Shown in pieces: positions 1 through 9,818 of a DNA stretch of 49,895 nt. The number at the start of each line of letters is the position of its first letter. Within the stretch, counting starts at the first letter, position 1. The DNA comes from Methanocellales archaeon. GTDB lineage: Archaea; Halobacteriota; UBA148. The notes beneath the pieces are model-generated. The model was not told where the DNA came from. It ran no database searches and worked only from the letters and a program-made list of their open reading frames with translations. The position numbers were made by a program, and so were the translations under genes. The DNA lies in contig JASEEV010000010.1 in the NCBI GenBank assembly GCA_030019435.1, forward strand, positions 1 through 49,895, read 5' to 3'.

Positions 1-2
1 CG

Positions 3-665
3 TCAAAGGGAAAGTGTAGTTTTTGCAATGCTGCCTTTAGTAAGGCGGCAATGAGTAAACACCTGAAGTCATGTAAGCAAAGAAAAGCTATGTCGGAGAT
101 ATCATCAGCGAAGCAGAAGTTGCAGAAAACAAAGAGCTTCCATCTTGTGGTTGAGGGACGCGACTTACCTGGGTATTGGATGTATCTTTCCATACCAGTT
201 AATACAACGCTTGAAGACTTGGACGACTTCCTCAGAGATATCTGGTTGGAATGCTGTGGTCACCTAAGTGCGTTCACAATCGAAGGGACAAGATACTACA
301 TAAGCCCAATGAGAGAATATGACGAAAGAGGCATGAAGGTTGCGCTGGGTGATGTACTCGGCCCCGGAATGAAGTTTTATCATGAGTACGACTTTGGCAC
401 TACTACGGAGCTTACCCTGAGAGTTGTATCAGAACTGGAAGGTGAAGCTAAGAGTGAGTCCATTCAGCTTCTGGCTAGGAATGATCCTCCCTCGATAGCC
501 TGTGAGTCGTGTGGAAAAATTGCTACACAAGTGTGCACTGAATGTATCTTCTCGGGCAAAGGATGGCTTTGTGATGAGTGCGCTCTGGAGCATGAGTGTG
601 GCGAAGAGATGCTCTTGCCTGTGGTTAATTCTCCACGAGTCGGAATGTGTGGATATACAGGATAG
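3..665 (+). CDS. pRiA4b ORF-3-like protein with N- and C-terminal Cys-rich zinc-binding motifs; 5' end truncated by window edge
   Basis: The frame stays open upstream of the listed ATG (SKGKCSFCNAAFSKAAMSKHLKSC), matching the N-terminus of the paralog at 48944-49648; C-terminal CxxC clusters (CESCGKIATQVCTEC, CDEC). Confidence 0.7.
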   Translation, partial: SKGKCSFCNAAFSKAAMSKHLKSCKQRKAMSEISSAKQKLQKTKSFHLVVEGRDLPGYWMYLSIPVNTTLEDLDDFLRDIWLECCGHLSAFTIEGTRYYISPMREYDERGMKVALGDVLGPGMKFYHEYDFGTTTELTLRVVSELEGEAKSESIQLLARNDPPSIACESCGKIATQVCTECIFSGKGWLCDECALEHECGEEMLLPVVNSPRVGMCGYTG

Positions 666-689
666 GAACATGATGCATGCCAAACGTCA

Positions 690-764
690 GATAACACGGT
701 GTATGCGGTTCGCTATCGCTCACCCAAGTTGCTCCACAACTTCGCATACACCGATACCGTTACA
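690..764 (-). repeat. attC-like/MITE-like imperfect palindrome, copy A
   Basis: ATAACAC GGTGTATGCG ... CGCATACACC GATACCGTTAC: perfect 10-bp inverted arms inside ATAAC/GTTA ends; directly downstream of the pRiA4b-like stop codon. Confidence 0.55.
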
Positions 765-841
765 CCATCAATAAGTTAACAGAGTCGTTATCATTCAACG
801 GAGGCAAAACATTAAAACGATTGCCGACCTCTTTTACGTAG

Positions 842-1828
842 ATGCAAATGGACAAATTCTCGTTGGTAACCAGAAACGTGGAAGAGATCGTGACGTTGGA
901 TGAGCTGAGGGCGTTGCTCGCTTCCAAGAAACGTCCAACTGCATATGTGGGATATGAGCCCTCTGGGAAAATACATATGGGACATGTTCTCACGGTCAAC
1001 AAACTACTCGATCTGCAAAATGCTGGATTTGAAGTCATCGTTCTTCTGGCGGATATTCATGCGTACTTGAACGAGAAAGGGGAGTTGGAGGAGATCCGGG
1101 AAATGGCAAAGGGGAATAAAGAGGTATTCGAGGCGCTTGGGCTCGATCCAAATAAGACGACGTTTGTGCTTGGTGGCTCAGATAAATATGGTCTCTCTGA
1201 TAAAGACGGCTTTCAAATGACTCCTGAGCATCAGATGTTGAGCCATAGGCTGATGAGTCATATAACTGAAAAAAGAGCTATACGGAGCATGAAACTGATA
1301 GCCAGGGACCCTGAGAACATGAAAGCCTCTCATGTGATCTACCCCATCTTACAAGTGGCAGATATGATCGAGCTTGATATAGATGTTGCAGTGGGTGGCA
1401 TGGATCAGCGTAAGATTCATATGCTCGCTAGGGATGGACTGCCTAAGCTTGGACTCAGAGCACCGATATGCATACATACGCCGATTTTAATTGGACTGGA
1501 TGGAGCAAAGATGAGTTCCTCAAAGGAAAATTACATTTCAGTGGACGACTCACCTGAGCAAGTCAAACAAAAGATCAGCGATGCTTTTTGTCCAAAGCAA
1601 GTAAAGGACAACCCTGTAGTTCACTTGTTCAAATACCATATCTTTCCTCGATTCTCTGAGGTCATGGTCAAGCGTCCAGATAAGTTTGGAGGAGACCTGC
1701 ATTATGTATGCTATGAGGATCTGGAGAAGGATTTCATTTCCGGCATATTGCATCCATTGGACCTGAAGAATGCTGCAATAGGATACATAAACGAGATCTT
1801 AGATCCAGTACGAGAGGTGTTAATCTGA
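842..1828 (+). CDS. tyrS: Tyrosine--tRNA ligase (archaeal type)
   Basis: PSGKIHMGH (HIGH-like) and [14 protein letters not shown] (KMSKS-like) motifs; probable start [10 protein letters not shown] at 848. Confidence 0.93.
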   Translation: MQMDKFSLVTRNVEEIVTLDELRALLASKKRPTAYVGYEPSGKIHMGHVLTVNKLLDLQNAGFEVIVLLADIHAYLNEKGELEEIREMAKGNKEVFEALGLDPNKTTFVLGGSDKYGLSDKDGFQMTPEHQMLSHRLMSHITEKRAIRSMKLIARDPENMKASHVIYPILQVADMIELDIDVAVGGMDQRKIHMLARDGLPKLGLRAPICIHTPILIGLDGAKMSSSKENYISVDDSPEQVKQKISDAFCPKQVKDNPVVHLFKYHIFPRFSEVMVKRPDKFGGDLHYVCYEDLEKDFISGILHPLDLKNAAIGYINEILDPVREVLI

Positions 1829-2118
1829 ATCAAGAAGAGGAAATCACACGTGTGCGCATTCCTCAGGGTAGAGAAATACTAGGGATCGTGGAGGGCATGC
1901 TTGGTGCCAATCGGCTGAGCGTCAGGTGTATGGACGGAAAGACCAGGATGGGGAGAATACCAGGCAGGCTGAAAAAGCGGATCTGGATATGCAGGGGAGA
2001 TGTCGTAATCGTCGTGCCTTGGGAATTCCAAGACGATAAATCAGATGTGGTTTGGAGATACACCTCTCCACAAGTGGATTGGTTGGAGCGCAAAGGCTAC
2101 TTGCAAGGTAAAGCATGA
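1825..2118 (+). CDS. eif1A: Translation initiation factor aIF1A (apparent CTG start at 1825; GTG at 1852 is the alternative)
   Basis: [53 protein letters not shown] is aIF1A; the in-frame upstream codons read [16 protein letters not shown]. Confidence 0.9.
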   Translation: MNQEEEITRVRIPQGREILGIVEGMLGANRLSVRCMDGKTRMGRIPGRLKKRIWICRGDVVIVVPWEFQDDKSDVVWRYTSPQVDWLERKGYLQGKA

Positions 2119-2867
2119 AGAGGATTCAGCGAATCGACGAAGAGATGGGACGATTACGAGTAAGGGTAAAGGACACAGAGGATCTAAAGGTATGGGGCGA
2201 TGTATTCGACGTCCCCACACTGAAAGCCCTCTATCAGCTTGCCAACAAGGGCATCATCAAAGCCATGGGTGGAGTCGTTAGTACGGGAAAAGAGGCGAAC
2301 GTGTTTCATGCCATTGGCAAAGAGGGCGAGCTCGCCATCAAGATATACAAGATCGCCACTAGTGACTTCAAGGTGATGCAGGAATATTTGATAGGCGATC
2401 CCAGGTTCAAAAATATAAAACATAGCAAAAAAGACATTGTGCTCGCTTGGGCTCGAAAAGAATTGCGAAATCTGAGTAGGGCATATGACGCTGGAGTTAG
2501 GGTTCCGAAACCGATAGTAGTAGAGAGGAACATCTTGGTGATGGAGTTCATCGGGAAGGATGGAGTTCCAGCCCCTCTGCTAAAGGATATCGCATATGAA
2601 ATCGAGGATCCAGCTGAGCTGCTTGCCCAGATCGTGGATTATATGAAAGCTCTTTACAACAAAGCAAAGTTGGTCCATGCTGATCTGAGCGAGTTCAACA
2701 TCTTGTATGATGGTGTGCCGGTGTTCATCGATATGGGGCCGTCCGTCACGAGGGATCATCCTAATGCTGAGGCATTTCTTCTTAGGGACGTGAAGAACGT
2801 CGTTAGATTTTTCAGAAAGTTGGGCGTAGAATGTTCCGAGGAGGAGGTCATTGCGAGGATCAGGTGA
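2115..2867 (+). CDS. rio1: RIO1-type serine protein kinase
   Basis: [29 protein letters not shown]-loop; [26 protein letters not shown] catalytic motifs. Confidence 0.93.
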   Translation: MKRIQRIDEEMGRLRVRVKDTEDLKVWGDVFDVPTLKALYQLANKGIIKAMGGVVSTGKEANVFHAIGKEGELAIKIYKIATSDFKVMQEYLIGDPRFKNIKHSKKDIVLAWARKELRNLSRAYDAGVRVPKPIVVERNILVMEFIGKDGVPAPLLKDIAYEIEDPAELLAQIVDYMKALYNKAKLVHADLSEFNILYDGVPVFIDMGPSVTRDHPNAEAFLLRDVKNVVRFFRKLGVECSEEEVIARIR

Positions 2868-2872
2868 ACTCG

Positions 2873-3397
2873 ATGTATGTCAAAGTTCCACTAGATAGGG
2901 TCGGTGTGATAATCGGTGCTAACGGAAGCACCAAAAGGAAGATTGAACAGCTCGGCGTCGCTCTTAACATCGATGGTGAAAGTGGGAGCATCCAAATCAA
3001 CGCCTCCGATCCCCTGAGAGAGATGACCACAAGTGAGGTGATCCGAGCAATCGGAAGAGGTTTCAGCCCTGAAAAGGCACTTTTGTTATTCGAGGATGAA
3101 ATGCTCATGTTGGATATAATGGATTTATCCAAGATATTTACGACGAAAAAGGATGTCATACGGGTGAAGGGACGGATCATCGGGAGAGAAGGAAAAACTA
3201 GGGAGCTGATGGAGAGCTTAACGGGCGCAAAGATCTCGGTCTATGGGAAAACGGTTGGCATAATCGGCACTCCAGATCAAATTCAGACCGTACGCAAAGC
3301 AGTCGAAATGTTGATCAAGGGAGCGCCGCATGCATCCGTATATAGTTATCTGGAGAAGCAGAGACGAGAGATGAAGCTCAGAGGCGTTCTTGGTTAG
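2873..3397 (+). CDS. KH-domain RNA-binding/ribosome maturation protein (archaeal Dim2/Pno1-like)
   Basis: Two KH-like segments (VGVIIGANGSTKRKIEQ; KGRIIGREGKTRELMESLTGAKISVYG); directly follows RIO1. Confidence 0.85.
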   Translation: MYVKVPLDRVGVIIGANGSTKRKIEQLGVALNIDGESGSIQINASDPLREMTTSEVIRAIGRGFSPEKALLLFEDEMLMLDIMDLSKIFTTKKDVIRVKGRIIGREGKTRELMESLTGAKISVYGKTVGIIGTPDQIQTVRKAVEMLIKGAPHASVYSYLEKQRREMKLRGVLG

Positions 3398-3466
3398 ATG
3401 ATGAGAAGCGTGCCGTTCTACGGCATCTTTAAGTAGCCAACGAACAACTTGTTCTGTGGTGGTAGG

Positions 3467-4156
3467 ATGGCTAGGGGACTCATAAACAAGCCAGATCTGA
3501 GGATGCTTGCACTGTTTGGCTTTGTACTGCTCCCGATATTTTATCTGTGTTATGTGGGAAAATTGGGACATCCTCTTGGGCTTTGCTCCCATACGCTGTT
3601 CATCATAATCACTGCGATGCTCCTCCTTCAGATTTTCGAGATCCCCCTATATCATACAAGGACAAAGAAACCAGATTACACGAGTCGTGAGGCTTTTCTA
3701 CTAGGCGAAATCTATTCTGTATCATTGGAAGAGGAACTGAAGAGCGCAGGGCGCATCTATGACACGACTGTTACATTGAACATGGGTGGTTTTATCTTGC
3801 CATTGCTGTTTGCGTTGAGCCTTCTCCGCATAACACCCATGTTGGAGGCGATATTGATCATGTTGATCATGATCGTTGCCACACATTTCCTTTCTGAACC
3901 AAAAAGCGGAGTTGGCATAACAGTGCCCAACTATATTGGGTTGTTGACAGTCCCATTTGCATTAGCATTAGCACCACAAAGCATCGCATCTGTGATCCTC
4001 GTCTCGGGTGTTCTGGGAATACTGATCGGAATGATGACGTTGCTATATTCAATAAAGGAGTGTGGAAGCGCTTACGTCAATCTTGGTGGAACAGGCAGCT
4101 TCCAAGCCGTTTACATCACGGTCTTATTGTCGGTGTTGTTCTCGTTCTTCGCGTAA
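3467..4156 (+). CDS. DUF1614-like integral membrane protein
   Basis: Multiple hydrophobic segments, GVGITVPNYIGLL and NLGGTGSFQAVYITVLLSVL pattern. Confidence 0.7.
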   Translation: MARGLINKPDLRMLALFGFVLLPIFYLCYVGKLGHPLGLCSHTLFIIITAMLLLQIFEIPLYHTRTKKPDYTSREAFLLGEIYSVSLEEELKSAGRIYDTTVTLNMGGFILPLLFALSLLRITPMLEAILIMLIMIVATHFLSEPKSGVGITVPNYIGLLTVPFALALAPQSIASVILVSGVLGILIGMMTLLYSIKECGSAYVNLGGTGSFQAVYITVLLSVLFSFFA

Positions 4157-4192
4157 AACTATAGTTTTATATACCTATAAATCAATAGGTTT

Positions 4193-4396
4193 ATGATAGA
4201 CATGGCAACTACCATACAAGTTAGAGGCACGACCAAAGACGTGCTGGATGCCATAAAAAATGAAAAAAAACTTAGATCTTATGATGAGGTCATCCAAACT
4301 CTCATCAAAGAATCGAAGAAATTGCGCCAATCAGACTTTGGGAGCCTGCCAAAACTGAGGTCATTCGTGAGGGAAGAGATTGATCGTTTTGATTGA
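4193..4396 (+). CDS. VapB-like antitoxin
   Basis: Short protein TTIQVRGTTKDVLDAIKNEKKLRSYDEVIQTLI, overlaps the downstream PIN gene. Confidence 0.8.
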   Translation: MIDMATTIQVRGTTKDVLDAIKNEKKLRSYDEVIQTLIKESKKLRQSDFGSLPKLRSFVREEIDRFD

Positions 4397-4754
4397 CTCA
4401 TGGGCGTGGATCGAGTACTTCAAGGGCTCCCCAAAGGGTAGAACGGTCCAAGAATATGTAGAAGGAGACGCCTTCGTGGTCATCAGCTCGATAAATCTAG
4501 CAGAGGTCTACGGATGGATTCTCAGATTTTATGATGAAAAAATCGCTGATGAAAAAGCAGACGAGATGAAAAAGCGCTCGTTTGTCTGTCCAGTTGATGC
4601 GGAAATAGCCATAGTTTCCGCTAAGCTAAAACGCGAAAGGAAATGGAGCCTAGGCGACTCGATAATATATGCCACGGCTAAAAAAGAAGGTGCAAGGGTA
4701 TTGACTGGCGATCCACATTTCAAAGGATTAAAGGGGACTACATACATCGAATGA
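4380..4754 (+). CDS. PIN-domain toxin (VapC family)
   Basis: MIVLIDSWAWIEYFKGS..., conserved acidic residues and GDSIIYATAKKEGARVLTGDPHF. Confidence 0.88.
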   Translation: MIVLIDSWAWIEYFKGSPKGRTVQEYVEGDAFVVISSINLAEVYGWILRFYDEKIADEKADEMKKRSFVCPVDAEIAIVSAKLKRERKWSLGDSIIYATAKKEGARVLTGDPHFKGLKGTTYIE

Positions 4755-5407
4755 TTTTAGGTGACGCAGAGATGATCATCGGAGTAATCACCAAGGGGAA
4801 ACATGGGTTCCGTCTTATTGAGACCATCCGATCCAAGACGGGCATGTCCGTTGTATCAGCATCTCTACCATGTTTACCAGAGTTCATCGAGGATCCAAGT
4901 TCATTCTTAGAAGAGATTGATGAGGCTGTGTTTGATGTGGATCTGTTGATCACATACTCGCTCCATCCAGATTTGACGCCAGAGATCATCAGATTGGCTG
5001 AAAAGCATGGTGTTCAAGCGATCATCGTTCCTGGGGGCTATGCCAAAGCGGGTTCGAGAAGGAAACTGGAATCCAAGAAATACAATATCCGAGTCCGAGT
5101 AGAGGAAGTCTGCTGTGCAATAGAGCCTGGTGAGAGCAACGTCATCAACGAATTTGCCTCCAAGCTAGGACATCCTATGTATAGGATCACCACATCTGAT
5201 GGCATCATCACCAAGGTAGATGTGATCAGGGGGACGCCATGTGGCGGCAGTTGGTTTGTTGCAGAAGAACTGGTTGGCACACCAGTTAGTGAGGCACCGA
5301 CCAAGGCAGGTCTCTTGATCCAGTATTATCCATGTTGGGGAAAGATTCATGTGGCAGCAGAGATTCAGAAAAAGGCAGTCATCGATGCTTTGGAGACATC
5401 AAGTTAA
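4751..5407 (+). CDS. DUF166 family protein
   Basis: ITYSLHPDLTPEI...VIVPGGYAKAGSRRKLE...VEEVCCAIEPG...GTPCGGSWFVAEELVG, typical of the archaeal DUF166 family. Confidence 0.75.
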   Translation: MILGDAEMIIGVITKGKHGFRLIETIRSKTGMSVVSASLPCLPEFIEDPSSFLEEIDEAVFDVDLLITYSLHPDLTPEIIRLAEKHGVQAIIVPGGYAKAGSRRKLESKKYNIRVRVEEVCCAIEPGESNVINEFASKLGHPMYRITTSDGIITKVDVIRGTPCGGSWFVAEELVGTPVSEAPTKAGLLIQYYPCWGKIHVAAEIQKKAVIDALETSS

Positions 5408-6098
5408 CGATCTCCAACACCTCATTCATGTCCGTTATGGTAAACATGGGCTTGATTCCATCTCTAGGGGGACGGCACCTTCTGTTATACCATATCGAGC
5501 CAATTCCTGCTTTGTGCGCTCCTACTACATCGATGTGAAGATTATCACCTACGTGTAGAGAATCACATGCTTGGGCTCCCAATTCCTCCAGTGCGATCTG
5601 AAATATCCTGGGGTCTGGTTTGTACATCCCGACCTCCTCAGAGGTGATCACTGCGTCGAGAAGTCCAACCAGATCTCCTAGATGACACAGCAACTCCTCA
5701 TTATCGCCATTAGAAATCACACCGACCTTCGCACCATCTTTTTTCAGCATCTCTATTATTTTGCGTGCTGACGGTAATATCGAGCATCGTTGATCCAAGA
5801 ATTCCCTGCAAATCATGTTAAGTTCGTTCACCTGCTCATCGTCGATGTGAATCGAGTGCTTGAGAAAGGCGTTCTTAAGGCTGATCCCATAGATCGCCCG
5901 AATGGTTGTGAAGGGACTCCGCCCTTTGATTATATCAAAGATCATTTGCTCAAATTCATCATTCCATGCCGTGTGAAACGAATCCAAGTCCAAGCCACAT
6001 TTGGTCTCTTTTAACATCAGCGCAGAGAGATCCCGATGATAGTTTCCCAGTTCCAGCAACGTCCCATATGCGTCGAAGAATATCGTTTTTTCATTCAT
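5379..6098 (-). CDS. HAD-superfamily hydrolase
   Basis: FFDAYGTLLELGNYH; VISNGDNEE; MYKPDPRIFQIALEELG; LHVGDNLHIDVVGAHKAG. Confidence 0.9.
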   Translation of the reverse strand: MNEKTIFFDAYGTLLELGNYHRDLSALMLKETKCGLDLDSFHTAWNDEFEQMIFDIIKGRSPFTTIRAIYGISLKNAFLKHSIHIDDEQVNELNMICREFLDQRCSILPSARKIIEMLKKDGAKVGVISNGDNEELLCHLGDLVGLLDAVITSEEVGMYKPDPRIFQIALEELGAQACDSLHVGDNLHIDVVGAHKAGIGSIWYNRRCRPPRDGIKPMFTITDMNEVLEIVNLMSPKHR

Positions 6099-6174
6099 CC
6101 GAAGTGAGTATACTCAACGATAAATTAAGTTTTCCCATTGAAACCTTTTAGTACTTCATGTTCAATTAAAAACT

Positions 6175-6996
6175 GTGAGCAAAATAACTCGAAATCAGGT
6201 CATAGATGCAGTCGTGCAACTGCTCCGCCAAGCAGAAACGGTGCTGCCAGGTGATGTCCTTTCTGCGCTGAAAGCTGCAAGGGGAAAGGAGCGCAATCCT
6301 ATTGCGAGGGTGCAGCTAAGCGCGATCATGGAAAACGTCGAGCTTGCGAAGAAAAGCGGAATTCCCATGTGCCAGGATACTGGTGTTCCAATATTTTTTG
6401 TGGAAGTGGGTCATGATGCGGAGATCGATTTAGATCTTGAGGGGGCAATTCGAGAAGGCGTTGCTAGGGCAATGAAGGAGATACCACTCAGACCTAGTGC
6501 AGTGCACCCCATCACGAGAGAAAACACTGGAAATGAGCTCATGGATGTGAACTTCGCTCTTGTGAGAGGAAAGAACATCAAAATAACGGTCGCACCAAAA
6601 GGAGCGGGCTCAGAAAACATGTCTGCATTGCGAATGTTCAATCCATCTGAGATGAGAAATGTCGGGCGTTTTGTCTTGGAGACGGTGAAAAATGCAGGTG
6701 GTATGCCGTGCCCACCTATCATAGTGGGCGTTGGCATCGGTGGCACGTTTGATGGGGCAGCAAGGCTGGCGAAGAAGGCTGCATTGCGAAGCTTGGATCA
6801 GCCGGTGGACGAGTTTGAACGAGAATTGTTGGATGCGATCAACTCACTCGGCATAGGTCCAATGGGTCTTGGGGGTGACACCACTGCGCTGAGGGTGAAC
6901 GTCGAATATGCAAGTTGCCACACTGCATCCCTGCCGGTGGCAATCAACATACAGTGTTGGGCTGCTAGAAGAGCATCAATCACTCTGGGGGACTAA
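6175..6996 (+). CDS. fumA: Fumarate hydratase alpha subunit (class I, two-subunit)
   Basis: PMCQDTGVPIFFVEVG, HPITRENTGNELMD, APKGAGSENMSALRMF; GTG start. Confidence 0.93.
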   Translation: MSKITRNQVIDAVVQLLRQAETVLPGDVLSALKAARGKERNPIARVQLSAIMENVELAKKSGIPMCQDTGVPIFFVEVGHDAEIDLDLEGAIREGVARAMKEIPLRPSAVHPITRENTGNELMDVNFALVRGKNIKITVAPKGAGSENMSALRMFNPSEMRNVGRFVLETVKNAGGMPCPPIIVGVGIGGTFDGAARLAKKAALRSLDQPVDEFERELLDAINSLGIGPMGLGGDTTALRVNVEYASCHTASLPVAINIQCWAARRASITLGD

Positions 6997-6997
6997 A

Positions 6998-7579
6998 ATG
7001 GAGCATACGCTGAGGACGCCGCTGAGCACGGATGATGTGACCAGGCTGAGGGTAGGAGATATTGTGTACCTAGATGGGATCGTCATTACTGCTCGAGATA
7101 AGGCGCATGAGCGATTATTGCAGTGGAGCAGAGAGGGCAAAAAGACACCGTTTGACGTAGATGGGGCAATCATATATCACTGTGGACCGCTTATGCAAGA
7201 AAATGATGAGTGGATGGCACTATCAGCAGGACCGACTACTAGCGCAAGGATGAGCAAGACAACCATAGAGCTGCTAAAACGCTTTGATATTAGGGCGATC
7301 ATCGGGAAGGGGGGGATGGCTCCAGGGGCATTGCGCGATAAATGTGTTTATCTAACGTATACCGGCGGGTGTGGAGTGGTCGCTGCCAAGCAGATAAAGC
7401 GCGTCGTCGGTGCTCACTGGCTTGACCTTGGAATGGCGGAGGCAGTTTGGGTTTTCGATGTAAAGGAATTCGGACCTCTCATCGTCGCAACAGACTTGCA
7501 TGGTAACGATCTGTTTGATGAGGTTCGAAAAAAGGCAAATGAAAGAGCTCAGATAAAAGGAAGCGTGGAGTTACCATAG
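6998..7579 (+). CDS. fumB: Fumarate hydratase beta subunit
   Basis: GDIVYLDGIVITARDKAHERLL, CGPLM, AGPTTSARMSK, IGKGGMAPGALRDKCVYLTYTGGCGVVAA. Confidence 0.93.
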   Translation: MEHTLRTPLSTDDVTRLRVGDIVYLDGIVITARDKAHERLLQWSREGKKTPFDVDGAIIYHCGPLMQENDEWMALSAGPTTSARMSKTTIELLKRFDIRAIIGKGGMAPGALRDKCVYLTYTGGCGVVAAKQIKRVVGAHWLDLGMAEAVWVFDVKEFGPLIVATDLHGNDLFDEVRKKANERAQIKGSVELP

Positions 7580-8784
7580 GGCATTACCAAAATCTTGGCC
7601 TCTCCATGCTTTTTCATCACCTCTTCCAACGCCGCCCCCACATCTCTCACTGGTATGAAGAACGCCTTTTCCGCTAGATGGGCTGGCATCTCGGAGATGA
7701 TGTAAATGTCATGCTTTTCCGCTATCCGTGCGATCGCAGCAGCCATATGCCCTCCTAACTCGAAATTTCTCTCTAGCCGCTCGATCACATCTCTGGGCCT
7801 CTTCGCCTCGCTGATCCATTGCTCTAAAACATCATTGCCCAATCCCTCTGGGCATTCAGCCACTAAGATGATTGAGCCGCCCTCTGCACTGGCATGCTTT
7901 GCGTTGTCCAGGGCTTTGTATGCTTGATAGATATTGAGATCCTTGGGTGCACCACCAGCAGATGTTATCACTATATCCGCTCTCTCCTTTATGGGAATCT
8001 TATACATTTTGTCCACATAGGTGACTCCAGTTCTGTGCGCATGTATCGGGTGCCCTGCAACTACCCTGACGATCTCTCTTTTGGCATTCAGGACCACGTT
8101 CAGGATGAAATCCACGCCGAGCATCGTTCCAGCCTCTTCCATGTCTTCCCGAACTGGACTGTCCACGCATCCAGCTCTGGTGGTTGGCAAAAGCATCAGT
8201 TTGTGATTCATCTCTATCGTCTCCCTCGAGCTGACGCCTGGTAGAATGGACTTCGCGCCACCACTGTAACCTGCAAAGTAGTGAAGCTCGATGTTGCCAA
8301 CACAGACCACAATATCTGCATCGACGACATCTCTTAGGATGCTGACCTTCGTCCCCCTCCTAGTGGTGCCAAGATATACGCAATCGTCTACATCATGATT
8401 GATGCATTTAATTTGATCATAAACGTCTCCGACCAACAATCTTCTCTCTTCTTCGGTCAGTTTCCTGTGAAGCCCTGTTGCAAAAACGATCGTCACATCC
8501 TCGTTGGATATGCCGCCTTTGTTCAGCTCTTCCAATAAAGGAGGCAGCAACTTGGAGGAAGGCGTAGAACGCGTAATATCGCTGACTGCGATCGCCACCT
8601 TCTCGTGGGGATGCACCAACTCAGAAAGTTTTTTGCTGTTTATGGGATGCATCAGCGCTCTTTTGATCTCAGCCTCTTCATCTTGCCCGGGAAGCTCGTT
8701 TGGTTTGACGATTTGTGAATTGGCGGGTACGGTTACATCGATCTCTTTCTTCCCATATTTTAGCGCTAGACGCCTTGCGATCAT
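7549..8784 (-). CDS. larA: Nickel-dependent lactate racemase-like (LarA/DUF2088)
   Basis: AIAVSDITRSTPSSKLLPPLLEEL; FATGLHRKLTEEE; NIELHYFAGYSGGAKSILPGVSSRETIEMNHKLM. Confidence 0.88.
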   Translation of the reverse strand: MIARRLALKYGKKEIDVTVPANSQIVKPNELPGQDEEAEIKRALMHPINSKKLSELVHPHEKVAIAVSDITRSTPSSKLLPPLLEELNKGGISNEDVTIVFATGLHRKLTEEERRLLVGDVYDQIKCINHDVDDCVYLGTTRRGTKVSILRDVVDADIVVCVGNIELHYFAGYSGGAKSILPGVSSRETIEMNHKLMLLPTTRAGCVDSPVREDMEEAGTMLGVDFILNVVLNAKREIVRVVAGHPIHAHRTGVTYVDKMYKIPIKERADIVITSAGGAPKDLNIYQAYKALDNAKHASAEGGSIILVAECPEGLGNDVLEQWISEAKRPRDVIERLERNFELGGHMAAAIARIAEKHDIYIISEMPAHLAEKAFFIPVRDVGAALEEVMKKHGEAKILVMPYGNSTLPFI

Positions 8785-9302
8785 TGCTTTTCCTCAGCCA
8801 ACTCAAGTCTCTGACCCTTGATAGTCAATTTCTGAGACCGCTTTGCCACTCCCCTAATGAAGGAGGCACTCTGGTTTAGCGCTCTGCACAAGCCACTGGT
8901 CGATGTGTTCCCCATCTTTATCTCTCCCTCGATCTTGTTGACTATTTCACGAAATTCTTCATCATCGGAAAAGGCTATTCGGATCAAGTCGCTTAGCTCG
9001 TCCAGCCCACATTGAAAATTGGCTCTCACCTTGGAATAGGATGTATGAAACTCTTTGTCAGGAGTCTCCCCAGACTTGGGCATTCTCCACTGGCTCTCGA
9101 TCAACCCACCCTTTCGGAGTATCCTGAGACTCTCGCCCACATCAGCGCCTACTGCTTTCTCCAACTCCTCTTTGGTCATCCAGCTGGAGGAGAGCTCGTT
9201 GAACACCTTTTTATGGACATCTGATCCAAATGCTTGTATCAATGGAACCAGATCTGCAGGGTCGTTAACGATTCGAGTTCGCTTGGGCATTCTTTTCCCC
9301 AA
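8781..9302 (-). CDS. ArsR-like winged-helix transcriptional regulator
   Basis: LVPLIQAFGSDVHKKVFNELSSSWMTKEELEKAVGADVGESLRILRKGGLIESQWRMP. Confidence 0.7.
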   Translation of the reverse strand: MGKRMPKRTRIVNDPADLVPLIQAFGSDVHKKVFNELSSSWMTKEELEKAVGADVGESLRILRKGGLIESQWRMPKSGETPDKEFHTSYSKVRANFQCGLDELSDLIRIAFSDDEEFREIVNKIEGEIKMGNTSTSGLCRALNQSASFIRGVAKRSQKLTIKGQRLELAEEKQ

Positions 9303-9387
9303 ACATATTTCTCGTCAAATCCAATAAAGGTTTGGAAGCGTTATGATAAAGATCGAATTAGGGCATGCAATCAGACTGTTGGCTTGA

Positions 9388-9810
9388 TCATGATCTCCTC
9401 GAGACCACTTTCCCGCCTGCTTTGACTCGTTTGGTGTTCACCCTACCGATCATCTGGACATCGCCACCGGCCTGAATGTGATCCATCGTGACTCCGGGTC
9501 GGATCAACGCATTGCCCCCACAGAGCACATCTCCATCTATCCTCGCTCCATCCAACAGTTTCAACTCATCTTCGACTTGGACATTTCCCCTAATATGTGT
9601 GCTGGGCCCAAGTATGGCATACTTTGCGGTCACATTCCCCTTGACCTCTGAAGATTTTCCGAGCTCTAGTGTGCCAGAGACGGCTAAGTCGCCCCAGAAG
9701 TACACCCTTCCACCAACTATCAGGTTTCCATCCACGTTGAAGTCTCGGTCAACAAATGACCTACGCAAAATCACATACGTGTTCGTGTCAACGTGTTTCT
9801 TGATGACCAT
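9388..9810 (-). CDS. Bactofilin/polymer-forming cytoskeletal-like beta-helix protein
   Basis: Repetitive beta-helix pattern NVDGNLIVGGRVYFWGDLAVSGTLELGKSSEVKGNVTAKYAILGPSTHIRGNVQVEDELKLLDGARIDGDVLCGGNALI. Confidence 0.72.
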   Translation of the reverse strand: MVIKKHVDTNTYVILRRSFVDRDFNVDGNLIVGGRVYFWGDLAVSGTLELGKSSEVKGNVTAKYAILGPSTHIRGNVQVEDELKLLDGARIDGDVLCGGNALIRPGVTMDHIQAGGDVQMIGRVNTKRVKAGGKVVSRRS

Positions 9811-9818
9811 TTTTTCAC

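Noticed and set aside
429-697. Antisense ORFs opposite the pRiA4b-like gene and many similar short ORFs in the supplied track
   Set aside because: They lie opposite or out of frame within well-supported genes and have no recognisable family pattern.
4193-4754. VapBC pair as a novel defence system
   Set aside because: Ordinary type II toxin-antitoxin architecture, as is the AbrB-PIN pair at 31691-32277.
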